In this document: positions 9,115-19,074 of the stretch, one piece after another
Numbering within the stretch: position 1 is the stretch's first letter
How the letters are laid out: each line of letters opens with the position of its first letter
Origin: Clostridium sp.
Lineage (GTDB): Bacteria > Bacillota > Clostridia > Clostridiales > Clostridiaceae
Assembly (NCBI RefSeq): GCF_030532265.1
Contig: NZ_JAUNLM010000010.1
Span: 1 to 55,638, forward strand
DNA: 55,638 nucleotides
Reading direction: 5' to 3'
Program-made: the position numbers and the translations under genes
Notes under the pieces: model-generated
Told to the model about the DNA's origin: nothing
Database searches by the model: none
What the model saw: the letters and a program-made list of their open reading frames with translations, nothing else

Positions 9115-9543
9115 ATGGCAAAAATAGTAGCGATTTGTACAAGTCCTAAAAAAGGAACTGCAAAGAAACAAGTAGAAGAGGCTATTTTAATAGAAGATTT
9201 TGGTGTTAAAGATGATGCGCATGCAGGAAAATGGCATAGACAAGTAAGTCTTTTAGAACTTAAAAAAATAGATGATTTTAATAAACAAGGTGGAAATGTT
9301 AAGTTTGGGGACTTCGGCGAAAACATTGTAATAGATGGAATTGAAGTTGATAAATTAAATATAGGACAAAAAGTTAAAATTGGAGAAGCTATTTTAGAAG
9401 TAACTCAAATAGGTAAGAAGTGTCATAGTGAATGTGAAATATTTCATAGAGTAGGAAAATGTATAATGCCTATACATGGTGTTTTTACAAAAGTATTAAA
9501 AGGTGGAACTATCAGAGTTAATGATATAGCAGAGTTAATATAA
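9115..9543 (+). CDS. MOSC domain-containing protein
   Basis: A 142-residue protein that is almost entirely a MOSC domain, the fold also found at the C-terminus of Moco sulfurases. Visible features are VKDDAHAGKWHRQVSLLE, GDFGENIVIDG and a late cysteine group CHSECEIFHRVGKC that includes the conserved MOSC Cys. Stand-alone MOSC proteins are thought to carry sulfur or Moco. It is the last gene of the operon, 3 bases after moaA, and a terminator follows. Confidence 0.85.
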   Translation: MAKIVAICTSPKKGTAKKQVEEAILIEDFGVKDDAHAGKWHRQVSLLELKKIDDFNKQGGNVKFGDFGENIVIDGIEVDKLNIGQKVKIGEAILEVTQIGKKCHSECEIFHRVGKCIMPIHGVFTKVLKGGTIRVNDIAELI

Positions 9544-9545
9544 AT

Positions 9546-9581
9546 AAAAAATGACTATCTTAATTGATAGTCATTTTTTTA
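9546..9581. terminator. Bidirectional terminator between the molybdenum operon and the YjeM-type gene
   Basis: AAAAATGACTATC pairs with GATAGTCATTTTT around a 6-base loop, with T-runs on both strands. It serves two convergent genes. Confidence 0.85.
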
Positions 9582-9587
9582 TTTATA

Positions 9588-11084
9588 TTATTTTAATTTC
9601 ATTTTCTTTTCATATCTATCATAAAGAATTAATGCAATTGCACCAAATATTATAGGACCTGCAATTTGGAATAAAGTTGCAACGTAATCTCCTGAATCTA
9701 AAGCAGGTTTTATTATTGTAAATATGTTTGCAAATATAATAGTAATTATTACAATAACAGTCCAAATTTTTGTAGTAGTATGGTTTTTATACATAACAAA
9801 AGGTTTATGTATTTCTTCCTTTTTCTTAAAGGCAATAAAAGCAAATGCTATAAATATATAAGGTATAGTCATTGCAACATTGCTCATAAGAATTAAGTAG
9901 TTTAAGAAAGCTGATGCAGTTTTACCACCAAGTGAAGAAATTAAAATTATAGCAACAACAATTATACATTGTATCCACATTGCATTTTTTGGCATATCAT
10001 TTTCATCAAGTTCACTCCATGATTTTGGCCAAATTTCTTTTGGTGTTCCTTCAATAAGTTGCTTAATAGGTGAATAAGTTAAGGTAAAGAATGAACCCAT
10101 TAAGGCTAAGAACATTGAAAGTCCAATAAATCTTGCAAATGAAGCACCAAGTATTTGAGCTCCAGAAGTTCCAAGGTTAAAGGCTAAACCTAAAGTATAA
10201 CCTAAATTACTCATAACAACATATCCGGCATTTGCCATATTTACTGTTGAAGAATTTAATGTTGTTGACCAATTAGTAAAGAAGCCAACACACAATATTC
10301 CTAAAGAATAACCAATAGCAATAATTACAGCTGCTATTTTAATTCCTTTTGGGAATGTTTTTTCAGGATTTTCAGTTTGATCAACTAATCCTCCGATTGC
10401 TTCAAGTCCACCATAAGCAAAAATTGCAAATACCATAAATCCTAATACTCCAATTGGAGATTGATAAGTTGGATTTGGTGATGAAATAAGTGAATATGTA
10501 CTAATAGGTTGTGCAAGTTCAAATTTATTAGCAATAAGAACTACTATTGCACCAATTAATAAAACTATATTTGCTAAGGCTATAAAAGTACCACCTATTG
10601 ATGTAACTTTTGTTATGCTTTTTAAACCTTTTGAAGCGGCAAATGTTATTATGATAAATAAAGTTATACCAAGTAATGCCATTGTATGTGAGGCATTCAT
10701 TCCAAAAAGGCTCCAAGTTGAAGTTCTATCTTCTCCAAATATAACATTAGAAAGTGGTACCCAAATTGATGATGATGTAGAAACCATCCAAATTATATAA
10801 GAAGTATACCACATGAAAGTAACTATAAATGCATATTTAGGGCCGACAGATTTATTCATCCAAGAATAAATTCCACCCTTTTCGTCTTTGAATGCAGCAC
10901 CATATTCAGAAAGCATAAATGAATATGGAATAAAAAATGTTATTGCTGAAATTATATACCAAGGTATAGCTGAATATCCCATAAGTAAGAATGCTCTAGC
11001 TATATTTGTAAATCCAAAAACTGATGTAAATGTCATTAATATTAGTGCAATTAATGTAAGTTTTTTGTTATTATGTTTGCTCAT
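9588..11084 (-). CDS. APC-family amino acid transporter, YjeM-type
   Basis: A 498-residue membrane protein with about 12 hydrophobic segments. The N-terminal FTSVFGFTNIARAFLLMGYS and YGAAFKDEKGGIYSWM (close to the GGIYSW of glutamate/GABA antiporters) and FAYGGLEAIGGLVDQTENPEKTFP fit the APC superfamily and resemble E. coli YjeM. The substrate is unknown. The ATG follows AAGGAGGAG on the minus strand. It is monocistronic, convergent with the molybdenum operon and divergent from the YhgE pair. The 231 bases upstream (11085-11315) are AT-rich; I recognise no operator there. Confidence 0.82.
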   Translation of the reverse strand: MSKHNNKKLTLIALILMTFTSVFGFTNIARAFLLMGYSAIPWYIISAITFFIPYSFMLSEYGAAFKDEKGGIYSWMNKSVGPKYAFIVTFMWYTSYIIWMVSTSSSIWVPLSNVIFGEDRTSTWSLFGMNASHTMALLGITLFIIITFAASKGLKSITKVTSIGGTFIALANIVLLIGAIVVLIANKFELAQPISTYSLISSPNPTYQSPIGVLGFMVFAIFAYGGLEAIGGLVDQTENPEKTFPKGIKIAAVIIAIGYSLGILCVGFFTNWSTTLNSSTVNMANAGYVVMSNLGYTLGLAFNLGTSGAQILGASFARFIGLSMFLALMGSFFTLTYSPIKQLIEGTPKEIWPKSWSELDENDMPKNAMWIQCIIVVAIILISSLGGKTASAFLNYLILMSNVAMTIPYIFIAFAFIAFKKKEEIHKPFVMYKNHTTTKIWTVIVIITIIFANIFTIIKPALDSGDYVATLFQIAGPIIFGAIALILYDRYEKKMKLK

Positions 11085-11315
11085 AAGCTCCTCCTTAGAA
11101 GTAATGTTAATAATTTACTTTATCACATTAAAGTTATGAAATAATGAAGTATAAATTAATATTTTATTAATAGTATTTAACAATATGAGTGGACTATACT
11201 TATTTAATATAAAATAATAAATGGAAGTACATAGAATGTTTAATAAAATTTAAAATTTAATACATTTAATGCTGATAATATTAATAGTATTATTAATAAA
11301 CTTTGGAGGTCAGTT

Positions 11316-13481
11316 ATGAAAAAAATTCTTTCTATATTTAAGAGAGATATGAAGGCAATAATAAAAAATCCAGTTGCAATTTTAATAATTGGTGGACTTT
11401 GTATTATTCCTTCACTTTATGCATGGGTAAATATAAAAGCTTGCTGGAATCCATATGAAAATACTAGTACAGTTCCTATTGCTATTGTAAATAATGATAA
11501 AGGAGCAACAATTGATAATAAAAATATAGACATTGGAAAAAGTGTTGTTTCGGAACTTAAAAATAATAAGGCTATAGGATGGACTTTTGTAGATTCTAAA
11601 AAGGCAGAGCTTGGAATTTTAAATGGTGATTATTATGCAGTAATTGAAATTCCAGAAGATTTTTCAAAAGATTTAACAAGCCTTGCAACAGATAAACCAG
11701 TTAAGCCGGAAATTATATACAAAGTTGATACTAAGTCAAATCCAGTTGCAGGAAAAATAACAGAAGTTGCTGAAGAGCAGTTAGTTGATCAAATAAAATC
11801 TAATTTTGTATCAACAGTAAATAAAACAATTTTTGCATCATTAAATAATGTTGGTAAAACTCTTCAAGCAAATAAAGATCAAATAATAGGATTAAAAGAT
11901 GCAATAATAAAAATAAATAAAAATATGGATATTATAATTAGCACGTTAAATTCTACAAGTAGCAATGCTAAAAATCTTAATACATATTTAAATAATGTAA
12001 AAGCAACTATGCCAGAATTAACAAAAGGTGTAGATGCAATAAAAGATGGGGCGAATCAGTCAAAAAAATTAACTACATATACAAAGAATGCTATAAATAA
12101 TTCTTTTGACAGTTTAGATATGAACATAAATCAGATAAGTTCATCAAATAAAAAAATAAGTTCACTTATAAAAGGTTTAAATGATTCAATATCATCGGGA
12201 GGTAAAGATGGTGTAGGTACAGCTATATCTTCTATAAGTCAAGAGATAGATTATACTATAAATAATGTTGATACTATTAGTAAGTTTTTAAAAGAATTAA
12301 ATAAAAATACTAATACAAATAATATTGACTTATCAAATGTAATTACATCATTAGATAGTTTAAAATCAACATTAAATAGTGAAAAAGATAAGTTGAAAGA
12401 ATTAGAAACTTCATTTAGTTCACAAGGGGAATTAAGCTCTAGTATAGTTAAAGATATAACATCAATAAATTCAAGTATGAGCAGTAAAGTTAAGAGTATA
12501 TTAGGTGAATATAATACTTCAACTAAAAGTTCAATAAATAAAATATGTAATAATTATATAGATGCTACAAATGAAGCTAATAAGATTTTAGATGGTTCAA
12601 AAGATATGATAGCTAGTATTGATAGTATACTTAATTCTGGAGTAAATGCTACAAATTTAACATCTGATATATCAAATGATTTACTTAAAAAATTTAATTA
12701 CTTTAAAGATAGTATAAGTGAATTAAGCAAAAAGCTAGAGGAAATTAATGATAATAATTTAAGTGAGATAGTAACAATCCTTCAAAGTAAACCGGAAATT
12801 ATGGGTTCATATATTTCAAGTCCTTTTAATGTTAAAGATGAATCAATTTATAAAATTGCAAATTATGGCTCAGGAATGGCACCAATATATTCAGTACTTG
12901 CAAGTTGGGTTGGATGTCTTGTATTGACATCACTGCTTTCTACTGAAATAAAACCATTTGAGGGAAGTGAGAATCTTACAATAAGAGATAGGTATTTAGG
13001 AAAACTTGTTACATTTACTTTTCTTGCTGTTATACAAGGCTTTATTATAGCAGCAGGTGACAAATATATATTAGGAGTTCAAACAGTTAATACACCTTTG
13101 TTTATTTTCTTTGGAGTATTAGCGTCATTTAGTTTTTGTATAATAGTTTATACACTAGTTTCATTATTTAGAAATGTTGGTAAAGCATTAGCGATAATAT
13201 ATATGGTAATACAAATAGCAGGTTCAGGAGGAAGTTATCCAATACAAGTAGACCCTAAGTTTTTTAGAGTATTACAACCATTATTTCCATTTACATATGC
13301 ACTTGGAGGTTATAGAGAGGCAATAGCAGGACCTCTTCTAAGTAGTGTTGCATTAGATATATTTATGCTACTTTTATTTGCAGCAATATTTTTTATAATA
13401 GGAACATTCTTTAAAGAAAAGATATGGAAATACGTAAAAAGATTTGAGGATAAATTTGAGGAATCAAGAATAGCTGAATAA
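11316..13481 (+). CDS. YhgE/Pip family membrane protein, first copy
   Basis: This 721-residue protein has one N-terminal transmembrane helix (about residues 18-36), the family signature YAWVNIKACWNPYENT just outside it, a long extracytoplasmic Ser/Asn-rich helical region (about 180-510) and about five C-terminal membrane helices (530-705). The architecture is that of YhgE/phage-infection-protein (Pip) homologues, distantly related to ABC-2 and EsaA-like exporters. The function in clostridia is unknown. The start follows GGAGGT. It is followed after 36 bases by a close paralogue, presumably in one operon. Confidence 0.85.
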   Translation: MKKILSIFKRDMKAIIKNPVAILIIGGLCIIPSLYAWVNIKACWNPYENTSTVPIAIVNNDKGATIDNKNIDIGKSVVSELKNNKAIGWTFVDSKKAELGILNGDYYAVIEIPEDFSKDLTSLATDKPVKPEIIYKVDTKSNPVAGKITEVAEEQLVDQIKSNFVSTVNKTIFASLNNVGKTLQANKDQIIGLKDAIIKINKNMDIIISTLNSTSSNAKNLNTYLNNVKATMPELTKGVDAIKDGANQSKKLTTYTKNAINNSFDSLDMNINQISSSNKKISSLIKGLNDSISSGGKDGVGTAISSISQEIDYTINNVDTISKFLKELNKNTNTNNIDLSNVITSLDSLKSTLNSEKDKLKELETSFSSQGELSSSIVKDITSINSSMSSKVKSILGEYNTSTKSSINKICNNYIDATNEANKILDGSKDMIASIDSILNSGVNATNLTSDISNDLLKKFNYFKDSISELSKKLEEINDNNLSEIVTILQSKPEIMGSYISSPFNVKDESIYKIANYGSGMAPIYSVLASWVGCLVLTSLLSTEIKPFEGSENLTIRDRYLGKLVTFTFLAVIQGFIIAAGDKYILGVQTVNTPLFIFFGVLASFSFCIIVYTLVSLFRNVGKALAIIYMVIQIAGSGGSYPIQVDPKFFRVLQPLFPFTYALGGYREAIAGPLLSSVALDIFMLLLFAAIFFIIGTFFKEKIWKYVKRFEDKFEESRIAE

Positions 13482-13517
13482 AGTTTTATTCCATTAATTA
13501 TTACAGGAGAGGATATT

Positions 13518-15677
13518 ATGAAGAAAATATTTAAGATTTTCAAAAGAGATTTGAAAAATATTATTAAAAATCCAGCAGCAATAATAATTGTAATAGGTTT
13601 ATTCTTTATTCCTTCACTTTATGCATGGGTAAATATAAAGGCTTGTTGGAATCCTTATGTAAACACAGGAGCATTACCAGTAGCTGTTGTAAATGAAGAT
13701 ACAGGAACAAAATTTAATGGTAAAAATATTAATGTTGGAAATGAAATAGTAGAGGAATTAAAGAAAAATAAAGATATAGGATGGCAGTTTGTTGGAGATT
13801 GGCAAGGAAATTATGGACTAAATGAAGGAAAGTATTATGCACTTATAGAAATTCCACAAAACTTTTCAAGTGATTTAACAAGTCTTTTAAGTTCAAATCC
13901 TATAAAACCAAATATAATATATAAAGCTAATGAAAAGGCAAATGCAATTGCAACAAAAATAACTCAAGTAGCTGAAAATAAATTAACAGAAGAAATAAAA
14001 AGTAACTTTATAAATACTGTAAATGAAGAAGCATTTAAATATTTAAATAAGTTTGGAGATAATATAAAAAATAATAAGCCACAAATATTAGAATTAAAAG
14101 ATACATTGAATCAAGCTGAAAACAATATTAGTAAAATAAGTAATGAACTATCTAGTTCTGTTAAACAAATAAATAGTACAAAAGGAAATTTAAATAATTT
14201 AAAAAATGATTTACCTGCTATTACAAATTCAATAAATAATCTTCAAAGTATGGTTACAGGAAGTAAGGAATTAGTTTTAAATACTAAATATAGTATTCAA
14301 AATTTAGGAAATGGACTTAAAAATGATTTATCACAAATTCAAATGACACAAAATAAATATAATGAATTGTTAAATAATATATCTACAGTAACAAAGGATA
14401 ACTTAGATAAAGAAAAGATTAATAAAACAATAAAAGATATGAACTCTATATTAGATTCAATAAATACTAGTATAGATAGCGCAAAAGCAGTTTTAATAAA
14501 ATTAAATGAACAAATGCACAACAATTCAATACAAGGTCAAATAGATAAATTAGCTAGTTTACAAAGTGTAATAGTACAAGAAAAAGAACAATTATCTATT
14601 TTAAAATCTTTAATAGATAATAATAAATTTGCAGAAAAAGGACAAAATGTAATAAATAAATTAATTGAGCTAAATAATAATTTTTCAAGTAAGACAACAA
14701 ATGCATCAAATAATTTATATAGCAATATCATTCCTTCATTAAGTGCTTTTGCAGATACATTTGCACAAGGTGGGGATAGTGCAAATAATGTTTTAGAGGC
14801 GAGTAAAATAGTTGTGCCACAATTAAATGGGCTAGCTAATCTTGGAATATTAAGTGGAGATGTTGCTTCATCTCAAATAAAAGATGCAAATAAGAAGGTA
14901 GAGGATTTTAGTAAAAAGATTAATAAGCTTCAAGATGAAACTAAAAATATAACAAGTAAAAATATAGATAGTGCAATAGAATTATTAAGCAAAAATCCAG
15001 AAACAATAGCTTCATTTATGTCATCACCAATAAACGTAAAAACAGTAGAAGTATATAATACAGGAATATTTGGAGTAGCTTTAACACCATTTTATACAGT
15101 TTTAGGAATATGGGTTGGAATACTTCTTATGGCTGCATTACTTACAACAGAATGTGATGAATTTGAAGATGGTGAAAAATTATCATTTCTTCAAAAGCAT
15201 TTTGGTAAAATGTTATTATTTTTATTTATTGGTGTAGTTCAAACATTAATTGTAATTACAGGAAATATACATATACTTGGAATAAATCCCGAAAATACAG
15301 GATTATTATTTGCTATGGCATTACTTTCATGTATAGTATTTACTATAATTATATTTACGTTAGTATCTTTATTTGGGAATATAGGTAAAGCTATTGCAGT
15401 TGTAATAATGGTATTTCAAATAGCTGGTGCTGGAGGAATATATCCAATACAAACAAATCCTGAGATATTTAGAATGCTTGAGCCTTTATGGCCATTTACT
15501 TATGCAATAGATGGATTTAGGGAAGCTATAGCAGGGCCAGTATGGAGTAGTACAATGAAAGATATTAAAATGTTATGTATATTTGGAATTGTATTTTTAA
15601 TATTAGGAATATTTAAAAAGAGCTTAAATAAAATAAGAATATTTATGGAAGAAAAGTTTGAAGAAGCTGAATTATAA
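13518..15677 (+). CDS. YhgE/Pip family membrane protein, second copy
   Basis: A 719-residue paralogue of the preceding gene with the same layout: N-terminal helix, YAWVNIKACWNPYVNTG, long coiled-coil-prone exterior and C-terminal five-helix block ending in FTYAIDGFREAIAGPVWSS. The end regions are similar in the two copies while the middle regions differ, as expected of an old tandem duplication. The pair may form a heteromeric complex; that is inference. The ribosome binding site CAGGAGAGG precedes the ATG. A terminator follows directly. Confidence 0.85.
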   Translation: MKKIFKIFKRDLKNIIKNPAAIIIVIGLFFIPSLYAWVNIKACWNPYVNTGALPVAVVNEDTGTKFNGKNINVGNEIVEELKKNKDIGWQFVGDWQGNYGLNEGKYYALIEIPQNFSSDLTSLLSSNPIKPNIIYKANEKANAIATKITQVAENKLTEEIKSNFINTVNEEAFKYLNKFGDNIKNNKPQILELKDTLNQAENNISKISNELSSSVKQINSTKGNLNNLKNDLPAITNSINNLQSMVTGSKELVLNTKYSIQNLGNGLKNDLSQIQMTQNKYNELLNNISTVTKDNLDKEKINKTIKDMNSILDSINTSIDSAKAVLIKLNEQMHNNSIQGQIDKLASLQSVIVQEKEQLSILKSLIDNNKFAEKGQNVINKLIELNNNFSSKTTNASNNLYSNIIPSLSAFADTFAQGGDSANNVLEASKIVVPQLNGLANLGILSGDVASSQIKDANKKVEDFSKKINKLQDETKNITSKNIDSAIELLSKNPETIASFMSSPINVKTVEVYNTGIFGVALTPFYTVLGIWVGILLMAALLTTECDEFEDGEKLSFLQKHFGKMLLFLFIGVVQTLIVITGNIHILGINPENTGLLFAMALLSCIVFTIIIFTLVSLFGNIGKAIAVVIMVFQIAGAGGIYPIQTNPEIFRMLEPLWPFTYAIDGFREAIAGPVWSSTMKDIKMLCIFGIVFLILGIFKKSLNKIRIFMEEKFEEAEL

Positions 15678-15682
15678 AAGAA

Positions 15683-15718
15683 AGACTGTTACACTAATAA
15701 ATCATAGTGTAACAGTCT
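15683..15718. terminator. Bidirectional terminator after the YhgE/Pip pair
   Basis: AGACTGTTACACTA and TAGTGTAACAGTCT form a perfect 14-bp stem followed by ATTTTATTT. It lies between convergent genes and can serve both. Confidence 0.85.
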
Positions 15719-15721
15719 ATT

Positions 15722-16879
15722 TTATTTATTATTTATATCAGATATTGATAACCCTTTTTCAGCTAATTTTCTATTTGTATTTTTTCTAGTAATTTTATAT
15801 ATTACTCCAAATAGAGGAATACCAAGTAGAAATCCTAAAAATCCAAATAAACTTCCACCAATTAACATAGCAAACATTACCCAAATAGAAGATAAACCTA
15901 TTGAATTTCCAACAACTTTTGGATATATAAGATGTCCTTCAAATTGTTGTAATACTATTATAAATATAATAAAAATTACAGCTTTAATAGGACTTATTAT
16001 AAGTATTATAAAAGCTGATGGAATAGTTCCTATAAATGCTCCAAATATAGGAATTAAGCTAGTTACACCAACTACAAATCCTATTAATAGAGAATATGGA
16101 AGCCTTAAAATAAACATTCCTATAAAACATAAAGTTCCAATTATAACTGCCTCAATACATTGACCACCAATAAATTTTTGAAATGTTTCGTTAGATATTC
16201 TTCCTATTTCAAGAATTTTATCTGCATGGTTGTCCTTTAAATGTGCATATATAAATTTTTTACATTGAAAAATAAGTTTTTCTTTATTAGAAAGCATATA
16301 TATTGAAAAAACAAGAGCTAATAAAAAATTAAATATACCAGATGTTATGCTCATAGTTAAATTTAAAATATGATTTAATGTAAATCCTAATACTTGGCTT
16401 GCAACACCTAATATATCTTTCCAAGCATTCATAAATGTGGTCCAAATAGAATCAAAACCATCAATATTTCCTAAGTTTTTAAGAACAATATTTTCAAATG
16501 ATTGTATATATTGTGGAACGCTATCAACTAACTTAGATACGCTATCTAAAAGTTGAGGAATTATAAAAATAACTAAAGTACTTAACAATCCTATAACTAG
16601 TAATAGGGTAATTACAATGGATAAAGGTCTTTTTAATGAATTTAAAAATTTAAAATTTTTAACTTTTGAGATAGGTGTAAGTAATTTATTTTCAATTATT
16701 CTCATCGGTATATTTAATACAAATGCAATACCTATAGCCATTAAAAATGGAGCGGAAATATTTAAACTCCATTTTAGAAAATTACCAACAGTAGATAGAT
16801 TCAGAAAAATATATGATAAAACTATTATATATGTGGAAATTAAAAGTGATTGTTTGACTTTACTATTTAAATTTTTCAA
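15722..16879 (-). CDS. AI-2E family permease (PerM/YdbI-like)
   Basis: A 385-residue membrane protein with about eight hydrophobic segments. The C-terminal region GTLCFIGMFILRLPYSLLIG, LIPIFGAFIGTIPSAFI and VVLQQFEGHLIYPKVVG is the most conserved part of the AI-2E/UPF0118 family. Members have been linked to autoinducer-2 export or Na+/H+ exchange; the role here is not known. The start is a TTG behind AAAGGGG. It is monocistronic and convergent with the YhgE pair. Confidence 0.85.
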   Translation of the reverse strand: MKNLNSKVKQSLLISTYIIVLSYIFLNLSTVGNFLKWSLNISAPFLMAIGIAFVLNIPMRIIENKLLTPISKVKNFKFLNSLKRPLSIVITLLLVIGLLSTLVIFIIPQLLDSVSKLVDSVPQYIQSFENIVLKNLGNIDGFDSIWTTFMNAWKDILGVASQVLGFTLNHILNLTMSITSGIFNFLLALVFSIYMLSNKEKLIFQCKKFIYAHLKDNHADKILEIGRISNETFQKFIGGQCIEAVIIGTLCFIGMFILRLPYSLLIGFVVGVTSLIPIFGAFIGTIPSAFIILIISPIKAVIFIIFIIVLQQFEGHLIYPKVVGNSIGLSSIWVMFAMLIGGSLFGFLGFLLGIPLFGVIYKITRKNTNRKLAEKGLSISDINNK

Positions 16880-16982
16880 TTAAAATTCCCCTTTCATTAT
16901 TTTCAGTAAATATAGTTATAGAAAATATTATACATATATAAAAAATTTATAGCAATGAAAAGAGATAAATATTTAAAAAGAG

Positions 16983-17010
16983 AAATGGTAGGATAATTAT
17001 CCTACCATTT
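16983..17010 (-). terminator. Terminator of the spore protein gene
   Basis: A perfect palindrome, AAATGGTAGGATAA joined to its complement, lies 16 bases after the stop of the minus-strand spore protein gene. The minus strand continues with CTCTTTTTAAAT. Confidence 0.75.
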
Positions 17011-17026
17011 CATCTTTAGATTGTTA

Positions 17027-17209
17027 TTATTTTATTGTTTTCTCGTATTGTTCTACCATTCTTTTAACCATTTCTCCACCAACGCTTCCGCATTGTTTTG
17101 AAGATAAGTCTCCGTTGTAGTCAGTGAATGGAACTCCCATTTCATTAGCTACCTCATTTTTGAATTTTGCTAATCCGTCTTTTGCTTCTGGTACTAATTT
17201 TCTTGCCAT
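17027..17209 (-). CDS. Alpha/beta-type small acid-soluble spore protein
   Basis: A 60-residue DNA-binding protein that coats and protects spore DNA. The C-terminal GSVGGEMVKRMVEQYE is the conserved SASP helix, and NEVANEMGV matches the region cut by the germination protease. The start ATG follows AAGGAGG. It stands alone with its own terminator, as is usual for SASP genes, which are read by the forespore sigma factor SigG. I did not identify that promoter with certainty in the 252-base gap upstream (17210-17461). Confidence 0.93.
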   Translation of the reverse strand: MARKLVPEAKDGLAKFKNEVANEMGVPFTDYNGDLSSKQCGSVGGEMVKRMVEQYEKTIK

Positions 17210-17461
17210 TGTTCATTCCTCCTTATACGAGATGTTTTTGTAAAGTTTATTTGATTTACTTTACATTCATAGTTTATGTCTTTTTAGAATTTATAAACTA
17301 TGTTTCTAAAACCATATATGGAATATTTATGAAATAATTTTGCTAAAAAATATTTTAGAGTTTAATTCTTATATTTCATATGTGGTAATAGATTATTTAT
17401 AGTTTAACCAGGAAGAAAAAAAATACTACAAAAAAATTAATCCAATTTATACCTAAAAATT

Positions 17462-18427
17462 TTAAAGCAAATCTTTATAAGCTTTAATTCCATTTAATGA
17501 ATCGGCTTCTTTTATTGCTCTTAATATAGCTTTTTCCATAACATTAGAAGCTATCATACCTACAGTTGTAACATCTATATCAACTTCATTTGTAGCCATT
17601 GTAAATATAGTATCTCCATCAAACATTGTATGAGCTGGTCTCATAGTTCTTGCATAGCCATTATGAGCCATTGAAGCTACTTTTTTTGCATTAGCTTTTG
17701 AAAGATTAGCATTAGTTACTACTAAGCCTATAGTTGTATTTCCTTTGAATGGAGTTTTAGGATTTTTTAAGTTATTAATTAAAATATTTTCACTATTTAA
17801 AAATTTGTTTGTATTTTTATCTAAAGCACCTGCAATAATATTTGAAGTTTTAGGATCTATAACATCTCCAAGACAATTAACTGCAACTATAGCACCTACT
17901 TTTAAATTACCAACTTCTACAGCATATGTTCCAAGTCCACCTTTCATAGCAGTATGTGGACCTAAAATTTTGCCAATAGTAGCTCCGTATCCTGCACCTA
18001 TATTACCATTTATATCATCATTATAAGTTTCACTATTAACACAGGCTTCGTATCCCATAGATTTATCAGGTCTTATTTTAGGATTTCCAAAAGCTAAGTC
18101 AAAAAGAACAGCAGAGCAAACTATTGGAACTTTAGCAACTTGAACATCAAATCCTATATTTTTTTCTTCGAGATATTTCATAACACCTGAAGATGCATCA
18201 AGACCAAAAGCACTTCCACCTGACAGTACAACAGCATGAATTTTTTCTATCATTTCAGAAGGATCTAAAAGATCTGTTTCACGAGTGCCAGGAGCTCCAC
18301 CTCTTACGTCAACACCACCAGTTGCACCTTTTTCACAAAGTATTACAGAACATCCAGTAAGACCTTTAATATTTTGAGCATGACCCAATTTTATTCCGTT
18401 TATATCAACAAATTTAATTTCTCTCAT
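17462..18427 (-). CDS. P1 family (S58) peptidase, DmpA/NylC-type Ntn hydrolase
   Basis: A 321-residue self-processing hydrolase. Family features are GHAQNIKGLTGCSVIL, RGGAPGTRETDLLDP, VVLSGGSAFGLDASSGVM and GYGATIGK. The precursor should cut itself between Asn230 and Thr231 (KGNTTIGLVVTNA), which frees Thr as the N-terminal nucleophile, as known for NylC. Relatives are aminopeptidases or beta-peptidases; the substrate here is unknown. The start follows AGGGGG. It lies downstream of the ECF S-component gene on the same strand, separated by a terminator-like hairpin. Confidence 0.88.
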   Translation of the reverse strand: MREIKFVDINGIKLGHAQNIKGLTGCSVILCEKGATGGVDVRGGAPGTRETDLLDPSEMIEKIHAVVLSGGSAFGLDASSGVMKYLEEKNIGFDVQVAKVPIVCSAVLFDLAFGNPKIRPDKSMGYEACVNSETYNDDINGNIGAGYGATIGKILGPHTAMKGGLGTYAVEVGNLKVGAIVAVNCLGDVIDPKTSNIIAGALDKNTNKFLNSENILINNLKNPKTPFKGNTTIGLVVTNANLSKANAKKVASMAHNGYARTMRPAHTMFDGDTIFTMATNEVDIDVTTVGMIASNVMEKAILRAIKEADSLNGIKAYKDLL

Positions 18428-18451
18428 AAAAATTAACCCCCTAAATCAAAA

Positions 18452-18472
18452 GCTCCTATAAAAGATAGGAGC
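18452..18472 (-). terminator. Terminator after the ECF S-component gene
   Basis: GCTCCTAT and ATAGGAGC form an 8-bp stem with a 5-base loop. The minus strand continues with TTTTGATTT. It ends the ECF transcript just before the peptidase gene. Confidence 0.65.
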
Positions 18473-18483
18473 ATAAAATCAAA

Positions 18484-19074
18484 TTATTTTTTTATTTTTT
18501 TAATAGTTAAAACTACTGGTATTGTTATAAGCGCTGATAATAAAGCTTCTGGAATACCATTAGTTGCACCAACAGTTGCAATAACAGTTCCTGCTGCTGT
18601 TGGATCTATGTTTAAAGCTTTTGAATACTGTTCTAAATAAAAAACATAAGTAAGCCCCAAAACACCAACAGTGTTTGTAATAGTTCCAAGTACAGCTGCA
18701 ACTCCTATAGGAATTGATTCTTTTCTAAACTTATTTTTTAATAGTTTATAAACATAATAAGCTACTATACCAATTAATATTCTTGGAACAATTGCAATTA
18801 TTGGATTATAAAATATAAATGATGTTGGACCAGGAGCTGTAAATGCTTGATACATAGAAAAAATACCAAAAACGCCTCCTACTAATGCACCAACTAAAGG
18901 ACCTTCAACTATTGCGCCAATTATTACTGGTATATGCATTATTGTAGCTTTCATAAAAGGTAGCGGTATAAATCCTAGTCCTGTAAGTCCTAGAAATATT
19001 GATATACCTGAAAGCATACCTACAATAACCATTTGACGAAGTCCTAAAATTCTTTTGCTTGCACTTCTTTCCAT
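18484..19074 (-). CDS. ECF transporter S component (vitamin-binding membrane subunit)
   Basis: The substrate-binding subunit of an energy-coupling-factor importer, about 196 residues with five or six hydrophobic helices. It begins MERSASKRILGLRQMVIVGM. GFIPLPFMKATIMHIPVII and GALVGGVFGIFSMYQ resemble S components annotated as pantothenate- or folate-type, but I cannot assign the vitamin. The ATG at 19074 is chosen because GGAGG lies 7 bases upstream; a longer in-frame reading would extend through that site. The shared ATPases and EcfT are not in the window. Confidence 0.82.
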   Translation of the reverse strand: MERSASKRILGLRQMVIVGMLSGISIFLGLTGLGFIPLPFMKATIMHIPVIIGAIVEGPLVGALVGGVFGIFSMYQAFTAPGPTSFIFYNPIIAIVPRILIGIVAYYVYKLLKNKFRKESIPIGVAAVLGTITNTVGVLGLTYVFYLEQYSKALNIDPTAAGTVIATVGATNGIPEALLSALITIPVVLTIKKIKK

